Shown here piece after piece: positions 35,650 through 45,491 of a DNA stretch of 64,000 bases. Position 1 is the first letter of the stretch. Every line of letters begins with the position of its first letter. Source of the stretch: an uncultured Sphingomonadaceae bacterium. Lineage in GTDB: Bacteria; Pseudomonadota; Alphaproteobacteria; Sphingomonadales; Sphingomonadaceae. The notes beneath the pieces were generated by a model. That model was not told where the DNA came from. It saw only the letters and a program-made list of their open reading frames with translations, and did no database searches. The position numbers were made by a program, and so were the translations under genes. Where the stretch lies: positions 558,001 to 622,000 of the forward strand of contig CANMNF010000001.1 in NCBI GenBank assembly GCA_947499255.1, in the 5' to 3' direction.

Positions 35650-37180
35650 TCGTTGGCGGCATTCCCACAATTGCAAACCGGGTGAGGGGCCTGATGCACA
35701 GCCTTTCGCGCTGATCACAGAAACGGCGCATGGACCGCGTATCGCAGCGCCCAATGCAGCTGCGCAGCTGGAAGGGGCAAGCTGCGGTATGATGGTGGCC
35801 GATGCGCGTACGCTATGTCCAGCGCTGCAAACCTCTCCGGGTGATCCGGCAGGTGATCTGGCTTTCCTTGAACGCTTTGCCATTTGGGTACAGCGCTGGG
35901 GGCCGTGGTCTGCGCTTGATGCGCCCGATGGCGTGTTGGTGGATGTCAGTGCGGTGGCGCACCTTTTTGGTGGGGAGCGGCGCTTGCTCAGCGATGTGGC
36001 CGGGCGGTGCCATGCACGCGGCCTGACGGTGCATACAGCCATCGCACCCACGGCAGGCGCGGCATGGGCGCTGGCGCATTATGGGCAAGGCGCGGCTATC
36101 CTTGGTTCTGATGATGATATGGCGATGCGGCTTGCCGATCTTCCCGTTGCGGCGTTGCGACTTGATGATGATGTACTGCTGGTCCTGCGGCGTCTTGGTC
36201 TTAAACGGCTGGGCGATCTTGCTGGTATTGGGCAGGGCGAAGGCGAAGGACGTAATGGCCGCGATGCGATCAAGCGACGTTTTCGCAATCACCGTTCGCC
36301 CGGTGCCAATCCGTTGGTGCGGATGGATCAGCTGATCGGCCTTGTGCCCGAACCTTTGCTGCCTGTGGTGCCGGTTCATGCGCCTTTGGTCCAACGCCGC
36401 TTGCTTGAACCTGTACGCCATCGCAGCCTGCTGGATACCGTCGTCGATGATCTGGCCGCTGATATGGTGCGCGAATTGGAAGCACGCGGCAGCGGCGCGC
36501 GGCGATTGGAGTTGGCGCTGTGGCGTGTGGATGGCGAAGTGGTGATGCGGCAACTTGAACTGGCCGCAGCGACCCGCGATGCCAGCCACATCACCCGCCT
36601 GTTCACCTCGCGACTTGATGATGTGGATGCAGGTTTCGGGATTGAGATGGTGCGATTGCGCGCCGCCTGGTGTGAAGAACTAACGCTGGCACAATCCGAT
36701 ATCGAAGCCGCAGCGCAAGAGCATGGCACCTCGCTTGCCGCCTGCGTTGATCGGTTAAGTGTGCGGCTTGGCGAAGATGCAGTGCAGCGCCCCACTTTGC
36801 GCGCCAGCCATGTGCCCGAACGTGCGCAAAGCTGGCAAAGGCCGCTCGATCCCGAACCGGCTTTGCAGCACGAGCTGGCTTTTCACACACGCCCGCTCAA
36901 ACTGCTTGACCGGGCCGAGAAAATCGCTGTGCTTTATGCCAGCCCCGATGGCGATCCCCGGCAGTTTCGTTGGCGCGGAAAAGTGCATGATATCGCGCGT
37001 GTCGAAGGGCCAGAACGCATCGCGCCTGAATGGTGGCGAGAGCGCGGCGCGGCGCGGCTGCGCGATTATTACCGGATCGAAGATGGGTCAGGGCGGAGAT
37101 ACTGGATTTATCGCGAAGGCCTTGCCGATGATGGGCGCGGCGGAATGCCCGATTGGTTTGTGCAGGGGCTGTGCGCCTGA
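35552..37180 (+). CDS. imuB: ImuB, Y-family polymerase-like protein
   Basis: About 542 residues from ATG 35552 (the frame opens at 35432; MAIWCAQL at 35618 is another possible start). It has the Y-family fold: a palm/fingers region with GVLVDVSAVAHLFGG and a thumb HhH element (LGLKRLGDLAGI). Typical catalytic acidic residues of active Y-family polymerases are not evident, as expected for ImuB, which acts as an adapter between the clamp, ImuA and DnaE2. Its stop overlaps the dnaE2 start (TGATG). Confidence 0.88.
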   Translation: MTTLSSLPKAQLSKAQLPPRRIMAIWCAQLALDRWRHSHNCKPGEGPDAQPFALITETAHGPRIAAPNAAAQLEGASCGMMVADARTLCPALQTSPGDPAGDLAFLERFAIWVQRWGPWSALDAPDGVLVDVSAVAHLFGGERRLLSDVAGRCHARGLTVHTAIAPTAGAAWALAHYGQGAAILGSDDDMAMRLADLPVAALRLDDDVLLVLRRLGLKRLGDLAGIGQGEGEGRNGRDAIKRRFRNHRSPGANPLVRMDQLIGLVPEPLLPVVPVHAPLVQRRLLEPVRHRSLLDTVVDDLAADMVRELEARGSGARRLELALWRVDGEVVMRQLELAAATRDASHITRLFTSRLDDVDAGFGIEMVRLRAAWCEELTLAQSDIEAAAQEHGTSLAACVDRLSVRLGEDAVQRPTLRASHVPERAQSWQRPLDPEPALQHELAFHTRPLKLLDRAEKIAVLYASPDGDPRQFRWRGKVHDIARVEGPERIAPEWWRERGAARLRDYYRIEDGSGRRYWIYREGLADDGRGGMPDWFVQGLCA

Positions 37181-40100
37181 TGCCGGACGCATCGCTGACC
37201 CCTGATAAACGCCGCATCCCGCTCAACCCTGAAGAGCTGGAGGTGCCAGCGCGCGCGTCTTTTGTTGAGCTGGGTCTGGTGAGCTGTTTTAGTTTCCTGC
37301 GCGGTGCCTCTGACCCTGTTGATCTGGTAATGGCCGCCCGCCAGCTTGGCTATGATGCGATCGGAATTGCCGATGCCAATTCGATGGCCGGCGTGGTGCG
37401 CATCCATACTGAGGCGAAAACAGCAAAACTGCGCCCGGTAATTGGCACAAGGATCGAAACGGTCGAGGGCCTTACTTTCCTCGCATACCCCAAGGACCGC
37501 GCAGCCTATGGTCGCCTGTGCCAAATGATCAGTTCAGGTCGGATGCAGACGCTGGATGGCGGTTGGCAGGAGAAAGGCGTGTGCGAGATTTCCCTGCCCA
37601 TGGTGACGGCGCATTGTGAAGGCGTGCAGCTGATCCTGATCCCGCCGGGTGAGCTGGAGGCGGCTTTCACGATCACAGTTCCGGATAATGTCGTGCCGTT
37701 TCCAGCTAAGAATGATCTCACGCAAAGCCGCACAGGCGCTAAGAAAGGCGCCGAAAAAGCAGGTTTGACACAGCCAGAAAATCTTGGCGCCTGTGCGTCT
37801 TCGCCTGATGAAAGTTATCGCAATCTTACCGCGCCTTTTGCCGATCTGATCCCGCATCTCACGCGGCAGCTTCCCACGCTCAAACATCTTGCCGCGAACT
37901 ATCTTTATCGCGGCGACGATATCACCCGGCTACACCATCTCGATACCTTGGCGCGGGCCAATGGGCTGCAATTGCTTGCCACCAATGATGTGCATTATCA
38001 CGCACCTGATCGGCGGCCTTTGCAAGATGTGATGACAGCAATTCGCCATAAAACCACAGTAGCGGCGGCTGGGCATTGGCTACACGCCAATTCCGAACGG
38101 CACCTGAAATCGCCAGAGGAAATGCAGCGCCTCTTCGCCCGCTGGCCGCAAGCGATTTTGGCGGCGCGCGAAATTGCCGATGCGTGTGATTTCAGCCTTG
38201 ATGAACTGCAATATGAATATCCTGAGGAAATCTATCCTAAAGGGATGGAGGCGCAGGATTATCTGGCAAGCGAGACATGGAAAGGTGCGCAGTGGCGTTA
38301 CCCGGACGGCACGCCCGATTATGTTCAGCAGACCTTGGAGAAAGAGCTGGCGCTGATCGGCAAAATGGCGCTGGCACGCTATTTCCTGACGATCAAGGAT
38401 ATCGTGGATTATGCGCGCGGAATTGATCCGCCGATCTTGTGTCAGGGCCGTGGCAGTGCGGCCAATTCGGCGGTATGTTTTTGCTTGGGCATCACCTCGG
38501 TTGATCCGGCCAAACATGCGCTTTTGTTCGATCGGTTCATATCGGAAGACCGCAAGGAACCGCCCGATATCGATGTCGATTTTGAACATGAGCGACGCGA
38601 AGAGGTGATCCAGTATATCTATCGCAAATATGGCCGTCAGCGCGCTGGCCTGACTGCCACCGTCATTCATTATCGCCCGCGCATGGCCATTCGCGAAGTG
38701 GGCAAAGCGATGGGGCTGACAGAGGACGTCACCAGCGCTTTGGCCCGCACAGTTTGGGGCAGCATGGGCCGCGAAATTGGTGAGCGTCATGTGGGCGAAA
38801 CGGGCATGGATTTAAGCGATCCGCACCTTCGCCGCGTGCTCAAACTTACCGAGCAGATGATCGGTATGCCGCGTCATTTATCGCAGCATGTCGGCGGCTT
38901 TATCCTCACCCAAGGCCCGCTGACGCAAACCGTGCCCATCGGCAATGGCGCGATGCCAGAGCGCAGTTTTATCGAATGGGACAAGGATGACATTGAAGCT
39001 TTGGGCATTCTCAAAGTCGATGTGCTGGCCTTGGGCATGCTGACCTGTATCAAGAAATGCCTCGATCTTTTGGCAGACCACCATGATCGCCACCTAACCT
39101 TGGCCAGCGTCCCGCGTGAGGATGCAGAAACCTATGCGATGCTGCGCAAGGGAGATTCGCTTGGCGTATTTCAGGTAGAAAGCCGGGCACAGATGAACAT
39201 GCTGCCACGGCTGCGCCCGCGTGAATTTTATGATCTGGTAATCCAGGTTGCGATTGTGCGGCCAGGACCAATCCAGGGCGATATGGTCCACCCCTATCTT
39301 AAACGCAGGCGCGGGGAGGAGCGGGTGGTGATCCCCGCACCAAGCCCGAAACACGGTCCTCCAGACGAACTTTCCAGCATTTTGGAACGGACTTTGGGCG
39401 TGCCGATCTTTCAGGAACAGGCGATGAAAATCGCACTGGATGCTGCAAAATTCTCCTCGGTCGAAGCAAACCGATTGCGCAAGGCAATGGCGACTTTTCG
39501 CAGCCGCGGCATGGTGCACGCTTTGGAAGATATGATGGTCGGGCGTATGGTCGCGCGCGGTTATGATCCCGATTTTTCGGAGAGATGTTTCAACCAGATT
39601 AAAGGTTTTGGCGAATATGGTTTTCCAGAAAGTCACGCCGCCAGCTTTGCACATCTGGTCTATGTCAGCAGTTGGCTGAAATGTCATTTCCCTGCCGCTT
39701 TTGCCTGCGGTCTGCTCAATTCACAGCCGATGGGGTTTTATGCCCCGGCCCAAATCGTGCGCGATGCAAGCGAACATGGCGTGGAGGTACGCCCTGTGGA
39801 TGTGAACCATTCGCACTGGGATTGCACCTTGGAAGAAGACCGCAAACGCGCCAGTTCGCCAGCTCTCTCTGACAAAGGTCGCCTTGATCGTCACAACGCC
39901 ATGCGTCTTGGCTTTCGCCAGCTTGATGGCTTGCCTGAACATACCGCCGCGCGCCTTGTGGCAGAGCGTGAGGAGAACGGGCCTTACGCGGATATTGCCG
40001 AGTTGCGCGAGCGGGTTGGCCTGTCACCTGCCCATATCGAGATACTCGCCAGCGCCGATGCGTTCACCTCGCTCGACCTGTCCCGCCGCCAAGCCTTGTG

Positions 40101-40815
40101 GGATGCGCGCAGCTTAATTAGCGCGGCGCAATTGCCGCTTTTCGCGCATGCCGATGAACGCGATGAAGGTGCAGAACGCAGCCGCGCGATCCTGCCCAAC
40201 ATGCCATTATCCGAAGAAGTGGTGGCCGATTATCAGACCACCCGGCTCAGCCTGAAAGCGCATCCGATGTCATTCCTGCGCGCCAATCTGGCAGAGCGCG
40301 GCTTTGTGCGCGCCAGCGATCTGCGGGATCGCAAGTTCCGCTCCATGGTCCATGTCGCAGGCGTTGTCCTGATCCGGCAGCGACCCGGCAGCGCCAAAGG
40401 AGTGTGCTTTATCACGCTTGAAGACGAGACAGGTGTCATCAACCTCGTCGTTTGGCCGGATTTGAAAGAAAAACAACGCCGCGTGGTTATGGGCGCGCGG
40501 TTAATGGAGGTGCGAGGTAGGGTGGAGTATGACGATGAAGTGATTCACGTGATTGCCCATCATATGCGCGATGCAACGGCAGAGCTTCATCGCCTGTCCG
40601 ATGACCTGCTCAACGCGCCTGTTGCAAGGGCAGACCATGTCAGCAACCCTTTGCCATCCAAGGCCTTGCCCAATGGTCGCAATCTCACCAGCCTGACCAG
40701 CGAACAGCGGCGCGAGAAGACCATCCGGCCGCGCGATTTGATCGATGAATTGCCCAATGCAAAAGGGCATCCACGCGATCATCGCATCATTCCCAAATCA
40801 CGAGATTTCCATTGA
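37180..40815 (+). CDS. dnaE2: Error-prone DNA polymerase III alpha subunit DnaE2
   Basis: A 1211-residue C-family polymerase for SOS translesion synthesis. A PHP domain (SCFSFLRGAS start) is followed by the catalytic core with PDIDVDF (Asp465 and Asp467) and KVDVLAL (Asp614), an HhH region and an OB fold (GVVLIRQRPGSAKGVCFITLEDETG). It ends in RIIPKSRDFH, the DnaE2 C-terminal signature. ATG 37180 forms TGATG with the imuB stop. About 40 residues rich in Lys/Ser/Ala are inserted in the PHP domain (around residues 175-220), probably a loop. Control is through the LexA box before imuA. Confidence 0.95.
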   Translation: MPDASLTPDKRRIPLNPEELEVPARASFVELGLVSCFSFLRGASDPVDLVMAARQLGYDAIGIADANSMAGVVRIHTEAKTAKLRPVIGTRIETVEGLTFLAYPKDRAAYGRLCQMISSGRMQTLDGGWQEKGVCEISLPMVTAHCEGVQLILIPPGELEAAFTITVPDNVVPFPAKNDLTQSRTGAKKGAEKAGLTQPENLGACASSPDESYRNLTAPFADLIPHLTRQLPTLKHLAANYLYRGDDITRLHHLDTLARANGLQLLATNDVHYHAPDRRPLQDVMTAIRHKTTVAAAGHWLHANSERHLKSPEEMQRLFARWPQAILAAREIADACDFSLDELQYEYPEEIYPKGMEAQDYLASETWKGAQWRYPDGTPDYVQQTLEKELALIGKMALARYFLTIKDIVDYARGIDPPILCQGRGSAANSAVCFCLGITSVDPAKHALLFDRFISEDRKEPPDIDVDFEHERREEVIQYIYRKYGRQRAGLTATVIHYRPRMAIREVGKAMGLTEDVTSALARTVWGSMGREIGERHVGETGMDLSDPHLRRVLKLTEQMIGMPRHLSQHVGGFILTQGPLTQTVPIGNGAMPERSFIEWDKDDIEALGILKVDVLALGMLTCIKKCLDLLADHHDRHLTLASVPREDAETYAMLRKGDSLGVFQVESRAQMNMLPRLRPREFYDLVIQVAIVRPGPIQGDMVHPYLKRRRGEERVVIPAPSPKHGPPDELSSILERTLGVPIFQEQAMKIALDAAKFSSVEANRLRKAMATFRSRGMVHALEDMMVGRMVARGYDPDFSERCFNQIKGFGEYGFPESHAASFAHLVYVSSWLKCHFPAAFACGLLNSQPMGFYAPAQIVRDASEHGVEVRPVDVNHSHWDCTLEEDRKRASSPALSDKGRLDRHNAMRLGFRQLDGLPEHTAARLVAEREENGPYADIAELRERVGLSPAHIEILASADAFTSLDLSRRQALWDARSLISAAQLPLFAHADERDEGAERSRAILPNMPLSEEVVADYQTTRLSLKAHPMSFLRANLAERGFVRASDLRDRKFRSMVHVAGVVLIRQRPGSAKGVCFITLEDETGVINLVVWPDLKEKQRRVVMGARLMEVRGRVEYDDEVIHVIAHHMRDATAELHRLSDDLLNAPVARADHVSNPLPSKALPNGRNLTSLTSEQRREKTIRPRDLIDELPNAKGHPRDHRIIPKSRDFH

Positions 40816-41534
40816 GCAAGATTTTGCAACGAACGCTGCGACTGATCGGCGCTTTGGCGATTGTGCTGGCACTTGCCGCTGGCACATTGGCCGGGCGAGA
40901 ATGGCTTGAAGATCATCCGCAGCACAACCCCTGGGCACCGCTTGATCTGCGGCATGAACGTGGCTGGGCAACGCAAGGCAAGATCGACGCGCTGATTGGC
41001 GATACTGCGGCATGCCGTACGGTCCTTACGCAAAGCGAAGTATCTTTCACCGCGCTCGAACCTGTGGGGGAGGGCGCCTGCAGCAGACCCGATCGCATGA
41101 CATTGGATGACGCAGGATTGCAGCCTCAAGGTGCACAGATCACGTGCCCGGTCGCAATCGGCCTATCGTTATGGGTGGAGCAGGATGTGCAGCGCCTTGC
41201 GCGCGAAATCCTCGGCAGTGAAGTAACCGCTATCGAACATATGGGAACATATAATTGTCGGCGCATGTATGGCGCATCCAATGGTAGCTGGAGCGAACAT
41301 GCCACCGGAAATGCCATTGATATTGGCGGTTTCCGGCTGGCAGATGGACGCCGCATCCGTTTGCTCAGCGATTGGGATGGCGACCATCCCGAGGCGCAAT
41401 TCCTGCGCGCTATACGCGATGCGGCATGCGATAGCTTCGCCACCGTCTTATCGCCCGATTACAATACTGCCCATGCCGATCACTTCCATCTTGACCAGGC
41501 ACAACGCATGGGCGGCTTCGCAGCCTGCCGATAA
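40812..41534 (+). CDS. Extensin-like family protein, putative periplasmic D,D-peptidase fold
   Basis: A 240-residue protein with an N-terminal membrane anchor (~9-29), then an extensin-like C-terminal domain. It has the LAS/VanY-like zinc-site pattern: SEHATGNAIDIGG (His and Asp) and HADHFHLD (His). Several Cys residues (TCPV, YNCRR, RDAAC, AACR) suggest periplasmic disulfides. It may cut peptidoglycan peptides, which is inference from the fold. The TTG start at 40812 overlaps the dnaE2 stop by 4 nt (TTGA), so it is probably coexpressed with the SOS operon. Confidence 0.8.
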   Translation: MSKILQRTLRLIGALAIVLALAAGTLAGREWLEDHPQHNPWAPLDLRHERGWATQGKIDALIGDTAACRTVLTQSEVSFTALEPVGEGACSRPDRMTLDDAGLQPQGAQITCPVAIGLSLWVEQDVQRLAREILGSEVTAIEHMGTYNCRRMYGASNGSWSEHATGNAIDIGGFRLADGRRIRLLSDWDGDHPEAQFLRAIRDAACDSFATVLSPDYNTAHADHFHLDQAQRMGGFAACR

Positions 41535-41561
41535 GTGATTGGCGTTGTGAGGAGTTGGCGA

Positions 41562-41585
41562 GTGGCACAGCGCAATGCGTGCCAC
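41562..41585. terminator. Hairpin between convergent genes
   Basis: GTGGCAC (41562-41568) pairs with GTGCCAC (41579-41585) around a 10-nt loop. It lies between the extensin-like gene and the small minus-strand gene. No T-run follows. Confidence 0.45.
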
Positions 41586-41601
41586 CCACCTTATGCCCGA
41601 T

Positions 41602-41817
41602 TTAAGGGCTTGTCGGTATTTCGTTTTCGCCATCTTCAGTGACGATGACGATGCCAGCAGCAACAGCTGCAAAAGCAACAGCAAGCAAGATCGTAGATGG
41701 CCCGGCACCTTCGCTATCGCCGATAGCGGCGCCTGTGCGTTGTGCGGTTGCGGCGCTGGCCACAGACGTTCCCGCGATTAAAGCAAGGGCGGCTATGCCG
41801 GCGGTCAATCTCTTCAT
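41602..41817 (-). CDS. Small exported or membrane peptide of unknown function
   Basis: A 71-residue protein starting MKRLTAGIAALALIAG, a clear signal peptide with a likely cleavage after SVASA. A second hydrophobic segment (ILLAVAFAAVAAGIVIV, ~43-60) and a short acidic tail ending NEIPTSP follow. AAAAGGAA about 6 nt upstream of the ATG supports expression. It lacks a PEP motif with an Arg-rich tail, so it is not a PEP-CTERM substrate. The 144-nt upstream gap before phoB shows nothing else definite. Function unknown. Confidence 0.72.
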   Translation of the reverse strand: MKRLTAGIAALALIAGTSVASAATAQRTGAAIGDSEGAGPSTILLAVAFAAVAAGIVIVTEDGENEIPTSP

Positions 41818-41961
41818 GGCAGTTTCCTTTTAAAAACGTGAATGCGCGAGGCGCTGCTAAGCCACCTTGCGTTACTGCGCTAATGTCGCTTTGCGACTGC
41901 GCCTACCATTCGGGAAACTACTTAAATGTGCCAATAACCCACAGACTGATGGCATCCGGCT

Positions 41962-42651
41962 CTAAACTGGCTCCAATGCATATCCCGCAGAGCGCACCGT
42001 ACGAATAGGATCGCGGGTATTTTCAACTGCGATAGCTTTGCGCAGGCGACGGATATGCACATCAACAGTGCGCTCCTCAATCTCGCTGCCATTACCCCAG
42101 ACCGCATCAAGCAATTGCCCACGTGAGAACACGCGGCGCGGATGCTCCATAAAGAATTTGATCAAGCGGTATTCGGTTGGACCGATCTGCAATTGCTGGC
42201 CGCGCCGTTCCACACGGTGGGCCACGGGATCAAGTTTGATATCACCAGCCTCAATCGTCTCTCCAGCAAGGGCGGGGCGTACACGCCGCAACACCGCAGC
42301 AACGCGGGCCAATAATTCACGCGGACTGAAAGGTTTGGTGACATAATCATCTGCTCCCGTTTCCAGACCGCGCACTCTATCATCTTCAGCTTCACGCGCG
42401 GTGAGCATGATGATCGGCACAGCAGCTGTTTCTTTATTGCGGCGCAAACGGCGGCACACTTCGATACCGCTGGTGCCTTCGATCATCCAATCCAGGATCA
42501 CCAAGTCAGGGGGATCTTCAGAGGCCATCATCATCGCCTCATCTCCATCTGCCGTCACCCGGACAGCATACCCGTCACTTTCAAAACGATATTCCAGAAG
42601 TTCAGCGAGCGCTGAATCATCTTCCACCAACAACAATTTGGGTGCAGACAT
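41962..42651 (-). CDS. phoB: Phosphate regulon response regulator PhoB
   Basis: OmpR-family regulator of 229 residues. The receiver domain has Asp10-equivalent acids in VEDDSAL, phospho-Asp54 in VILDWM and Lys in DDYVTKPFSPREL. The winged-helix output domain has EYRLIKFFMEHPRRVFSRGQLL and VDVHIRRLRKAI. Phosphorylated by PhoR under phosphate starvation, it binds tandem 7-bp half-sites; such sites lie before the porin gene and pstS here. It is the last gene of the block, 97 nt after phoU. Confidence 0.95.
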   Translation of the reverse strand: MSAPKLLLVEDDSALAELLEYRFESDGYAVRVTADGDEAMMMASEDPPDLVILDWMIEGTSGIEVCRRLRRNKETAAVPIIMLTAREAEDDRVRGLETGADDYVTKPFSPRELLARVAAVLRRVRPALAGETIEAGDIKLDPVAHRVERRGQQLQIGPTEYRLIKFFMEHPRRVFSRGQLLDAVWGNGSEIEERTVDVHIRRLRKAIAVENTRDPIRTVRSAGYALEPV

Positions 42652-42748
42652 TGACCCTTGTCCTCACACTAGACGCGCAAAACCTTACGCGACCTCCCCC
42701 TTATTGCAGTTTTTTTACAGTTTTGCGTCTGTGGAAAACTACTGGGGT

Positions 42749-43417
42749 CTAGCGCTCAATATCATCAGGATAGCTTCCGAGCGCTGCAAAATGCACCATT
42801 TCAGCAACATTGGTTGCGTGATCACCGATTCGTTCAAGATTGCGGGCAACGAACAGCAATTGTGCTGCACTGCTGATCGTGGCGGGATTTTCAACCATAT
42901 GGCTCACCAGATTACGGAAGATGCTGTCATAAAAGGCATCGACCTTGGCGTCCCGTTCGATAATTTCGCGTGCCACCATCGGATCGCGCGCGGCATAGGC
43001 GGTCAGCACATCGTGCACCATGTCAGCGGCCAGCTCACCCATCGCGGGCAACAAAGTTAGTGGTTCAAACCGGCTGCGGCCTTCGATGCGGCCAGTGCGT
43101 TTGGCGATATTTTTTGAATAATCGCCAATTCTTTCAACGACACCGGCGATTTTCAACGCAGCAATAATTTCCCGCAAATCATCAGCCATAGGCGCACGCA
43201 AAGCGAGCATTCGCACGGTCATTTCGTCCACTTCGGCTTGCAAAGCATCAAGCTTCACATCGCGATCGACCACTTCTTTGGCCAGTTCTTCATCGCCGCT
43301 GATAATCGCGTCGAGAGCTTGCTGTATTGCAACCTCGGCAAGTCCGCCCATCTCTGCGATGAGACCTCTAAGGCGCGTAATGTCCTCGTCGAAAGCCTTG
43401 ACTGTGTGTTCAGGCAT
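42749..43417 (-). CDS. phoU: Phosphate signalling protein PhoU
   Basis: A 222-residue all-helical protein of two PhoU repeats, each with acidic metal-binding clusters (ERIGDYSKNIA in the first half, ERIGDHATNVAEM in the second). PhoU links the Pst transporter to PhoR and represses the regulon when phosphate is plentiful. The start shares one base with the pstB stop (TAATG). Confidence 0.95.
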   Translation of the reverse strand: MPEHTVKAFDEDITRLRGLIAEMGGLAEVAIQQALDAIISGDEELAKEVVDRDVKLDALQAEVDEMTVRMLALRAPMADDLREIIAALKIAGVVERIGDYSKNIAKRTGRIEGRSRFEPLTLLPAMGELAADMVHDVLTAYAARDPMVAREIIERDAKVDAFYDSIFRNLVSHMVENPATISSAAQLLFVARNLERIGDHATNVAEMVHFAALGSYPDDIER

Positions 43418-44235
43418 TAGCCGTAACGTCCTGTGATATAATCTTTGGTCCGAACTTCTCTCGGATTGGTAAAGATATCAGAAGTGCTGCCATATTCCAC
43501 CAAGGTGCCCAAATGAAAGAATGCGGTGCGCTGACTAACGCGGGCAGCTTGTTGCATTGAGTGCGTTACAATAACGATAGCATAACTGCCACGCAGCTCA
43601 TCAATTAGCTCTTCAATTTTGGCTGTCGCGATGGGATCAAGTGCAGAACACGGCTCATCCATTAAAATCACTTCGGGATCAACGGCGATGGCGCGGGCAA
43701 TGCACAGGCGCTGTTGCTGACCACCGGAAAGCGCTGTTCCTGAATCGGTCAAACGGTCTTTGACTTCTTCCCAAAGGCCGGCGCGAATAAGGCTGCGTTC
43801 AACGATTGCATCAAGCTCGTTTTTGCCTTCGGCGATACCGTGAATCCGCGGGCCATACGCGATGTTGTCATAGATCGATTTGGGGAACGGATTGGGTTTT
43901 TGAAAAACCATCCCGACCCGTGCGCGCAATTGCACCACGTCCATGCCAGAGGCATAGATATCTTCGCCGTCCAGTTCTATCTGTCCTTGCACACGGGCCG
44001 AAGGGATCGTGTCATTCATGCGGTTTAGCGCCCGCAAGAATGTGGATTTGCCGCAACCAGAGGGCCCGATAAAGGCGCTCACATGCTCTGTATGCACATC
44101 GATGGAGACAGAGTTAATCGCCTGTTTCTCGCCATAATAGACAGAGACATCGCGCGCGCGCATCTTGGGTTCACCCAAAGGAACTTCTTCAGCTGAAAGC
44201 GGCGCAGGGGCAGGTGGAACGAGTGTCTCTGACAT
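43417..44235 (-). CDS. pstB: Phosphate ABC transporter ATP-binding protein
   Basis: ATPase of the Pst importer, about 272 residues from ATG 44235 (MSETLVPP). An ATG two codons upstream (44241) would overlap pstA more. Walker A is GPSGCGKST, the signature [14 protein letters not shown] and Walker [14 protein letters not shown] short proline-rich N-terminal extension precedes the ABC domain. The start shares one base with the pstA stop, showing tight coupling. Confidence 0.95.
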   Translation of the reverse strand: MSETLVPPAPAPLSAEEVPLGEPKMRARDVSVYYGEKQAINSVSIDVHTEHVSAFIGPSGCGKSTFLRALNRMNDTIPSARVQGQIELDGEDIYASGMDVVQLRARVGMVFQKPNPFPKSIYDNIAYGPRIHGIAEGKNELDAIVERSLIRAGLWEEVKDRLTDSGTALSGGQQQRLCIARAIAVDPEVILMDEPCSALDPIATAKIEELIDELRGSYAIVIVTHSMQQAARVSQRTAFFHLGTLVEYGSTSDIFTNPREVRTKDYITGRYG

Positions 44236-45491
44236 TACCATCTCTTTTCGAAGCGGTTGCGCAGATAGATGGCAAGGCCATTCATCAACAGAAGGAAGAT
44301 CAGCAAAACGATAATCGTAGCGCTGGTCCGTTCAACAAAGCCGCGGTCAATTTCATCCGACCACAAGAAGATTTGCATCGGCAAGACGGTGGCATTGTCG
44401 AAAAAACCATCGGGAGGAGAGGCCACAAATGCGCGCATACCGATAAGCAGCAAAGGCGCTGTTTCCCCAAGCGCGCGGGCCATGCCGATAATCGTGCCGG
44501 TAAGGATGCCGGGCAAAGCGAGTGGCAAAACGTGGTGGAACACCACTTGAATGGGCGATGCACCCACTGCCAGTGCGCCATCGCGAATGGATTGCGGCAC
44601 CGCTTTGATCGCGTTGCGTCCCGAAATCACGATCACAGGCATTGTCATCAACGCCAAAGTCATACCCCCGATTAAAGGGGCAGAGCGCAAATTGGGAAAT
44701 ATCGTCAGGAAGACGGCAAGGCCCAACAAGCCAAAAATGATGGATGGAACAGCGGCCAGATTGTTGATCGAAATCTCGACAATATCGGTCCAGCGGTTTT
44801 TTGGCGCATATTCTTCAAGATAAAGCGCGGCGAGCGCTCCGATGGGAAAAGCCAGCGCCAGCGTCACAATCATCGTGAGCATGGAGCCTTTGAGCGCGCC
44901 CCAAATACCGGCCAGCTGCGGATCCGTTGCGTCAGAGCGCATCATGAAGCCGGGATCAAAGCGGTCCTCTAGCAAGCCTTGTTCTGCCAGCTCATTGGCA
45001 ATCGGTACCAAATCAGTTTTGCCATCCCCGGCAAAGGCCGTGGCGAGATCTTCACCGGTGGGCAGCCAAAAAACTGTTTCCCGACCAATCAGGCTAGGAT
45101 CTGCGGCAATCCTCTGCGCAACAACGCGCCAAGCCTCTGAATTGATATGCTGTGCGCCGTCATCGCCCAATGATTGTTGCGCGCTAAATTCCACAATATC
45201 GGGCAGGCCTTGCGCGAAAAGAGAACGCTCAATCGCGGATTGCTGTTGAACATCGGGATTAACGGAAAGCGCCGCATTGGTCAGATCAATTGGCACCTGC
45301 AGTTCCGCGCGCTTGAAGCCAGGCAGGCCGTTCATCGTCATGCTGACCAGCAAGAAGATCAGCACCGCAACGGCAAACAAAGTCGCGCCAAGGCCCATAA
45401 GTTTGAAGCGCCGTTCAGAAGCATAACGCTTCTTCAATCGCGCTTCGAACGCGGCCGTGCGGGTCGGCGTGGTGATCGCAGCGTCACTCAT
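44235..45491 (-). CDS. pstA: Phosphate ABC transporter permease PstA
   Basis: A 418-residue inner-membrane permease. One N-terminal helix (~32-55) and a periplasmic insert (~60-190) come before the usual permease core, which has the EAA-type coupling motif around [26 protein letters not shown]. It pairs with PstC. Its ATG overlaps the pstC stop by 8 nt. The insert makes it longer than the ~300-residue enterobacterial PstA, a layout known in alphaproteobacteria. Confidence 0.93.
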   Translation of the reverse strand: MSDAAITTPTRTAAFEARLKKRYASERRFKLMGLGATLFAVAVLIFLLVSMTMNGLPGFKRAELQVPIDLTNAALSVNPDVQQQSAIERSLFAQGLPDIVEFSAQQSLGDDGAQHINSEAWRVVAQRIAADPSLIGRETVFWLPTGEDLATAFAGDGKTDLVPIANELAEQGLLEDRFDPGFMMRSDATDPQLAGIWGALKGSMLTMIVTLALAFPIGALAALYLEEYAPKNRWTDIVEISINNLAAVPSIIFGLLGLAVFLTIFPNLRSAPLIGGMTLALMTMPVIVISGRNAIKAVPQSIRDGALAVGASPIQVVFHHVLPLALPGILTGTIIGMARALGETAPLLLIGMRAFVASPPDGFFDNATVLPMQIFLWSDEIDRGFVERTSATIIVLLIFLLLMNGLAIYLRNRFEKRW

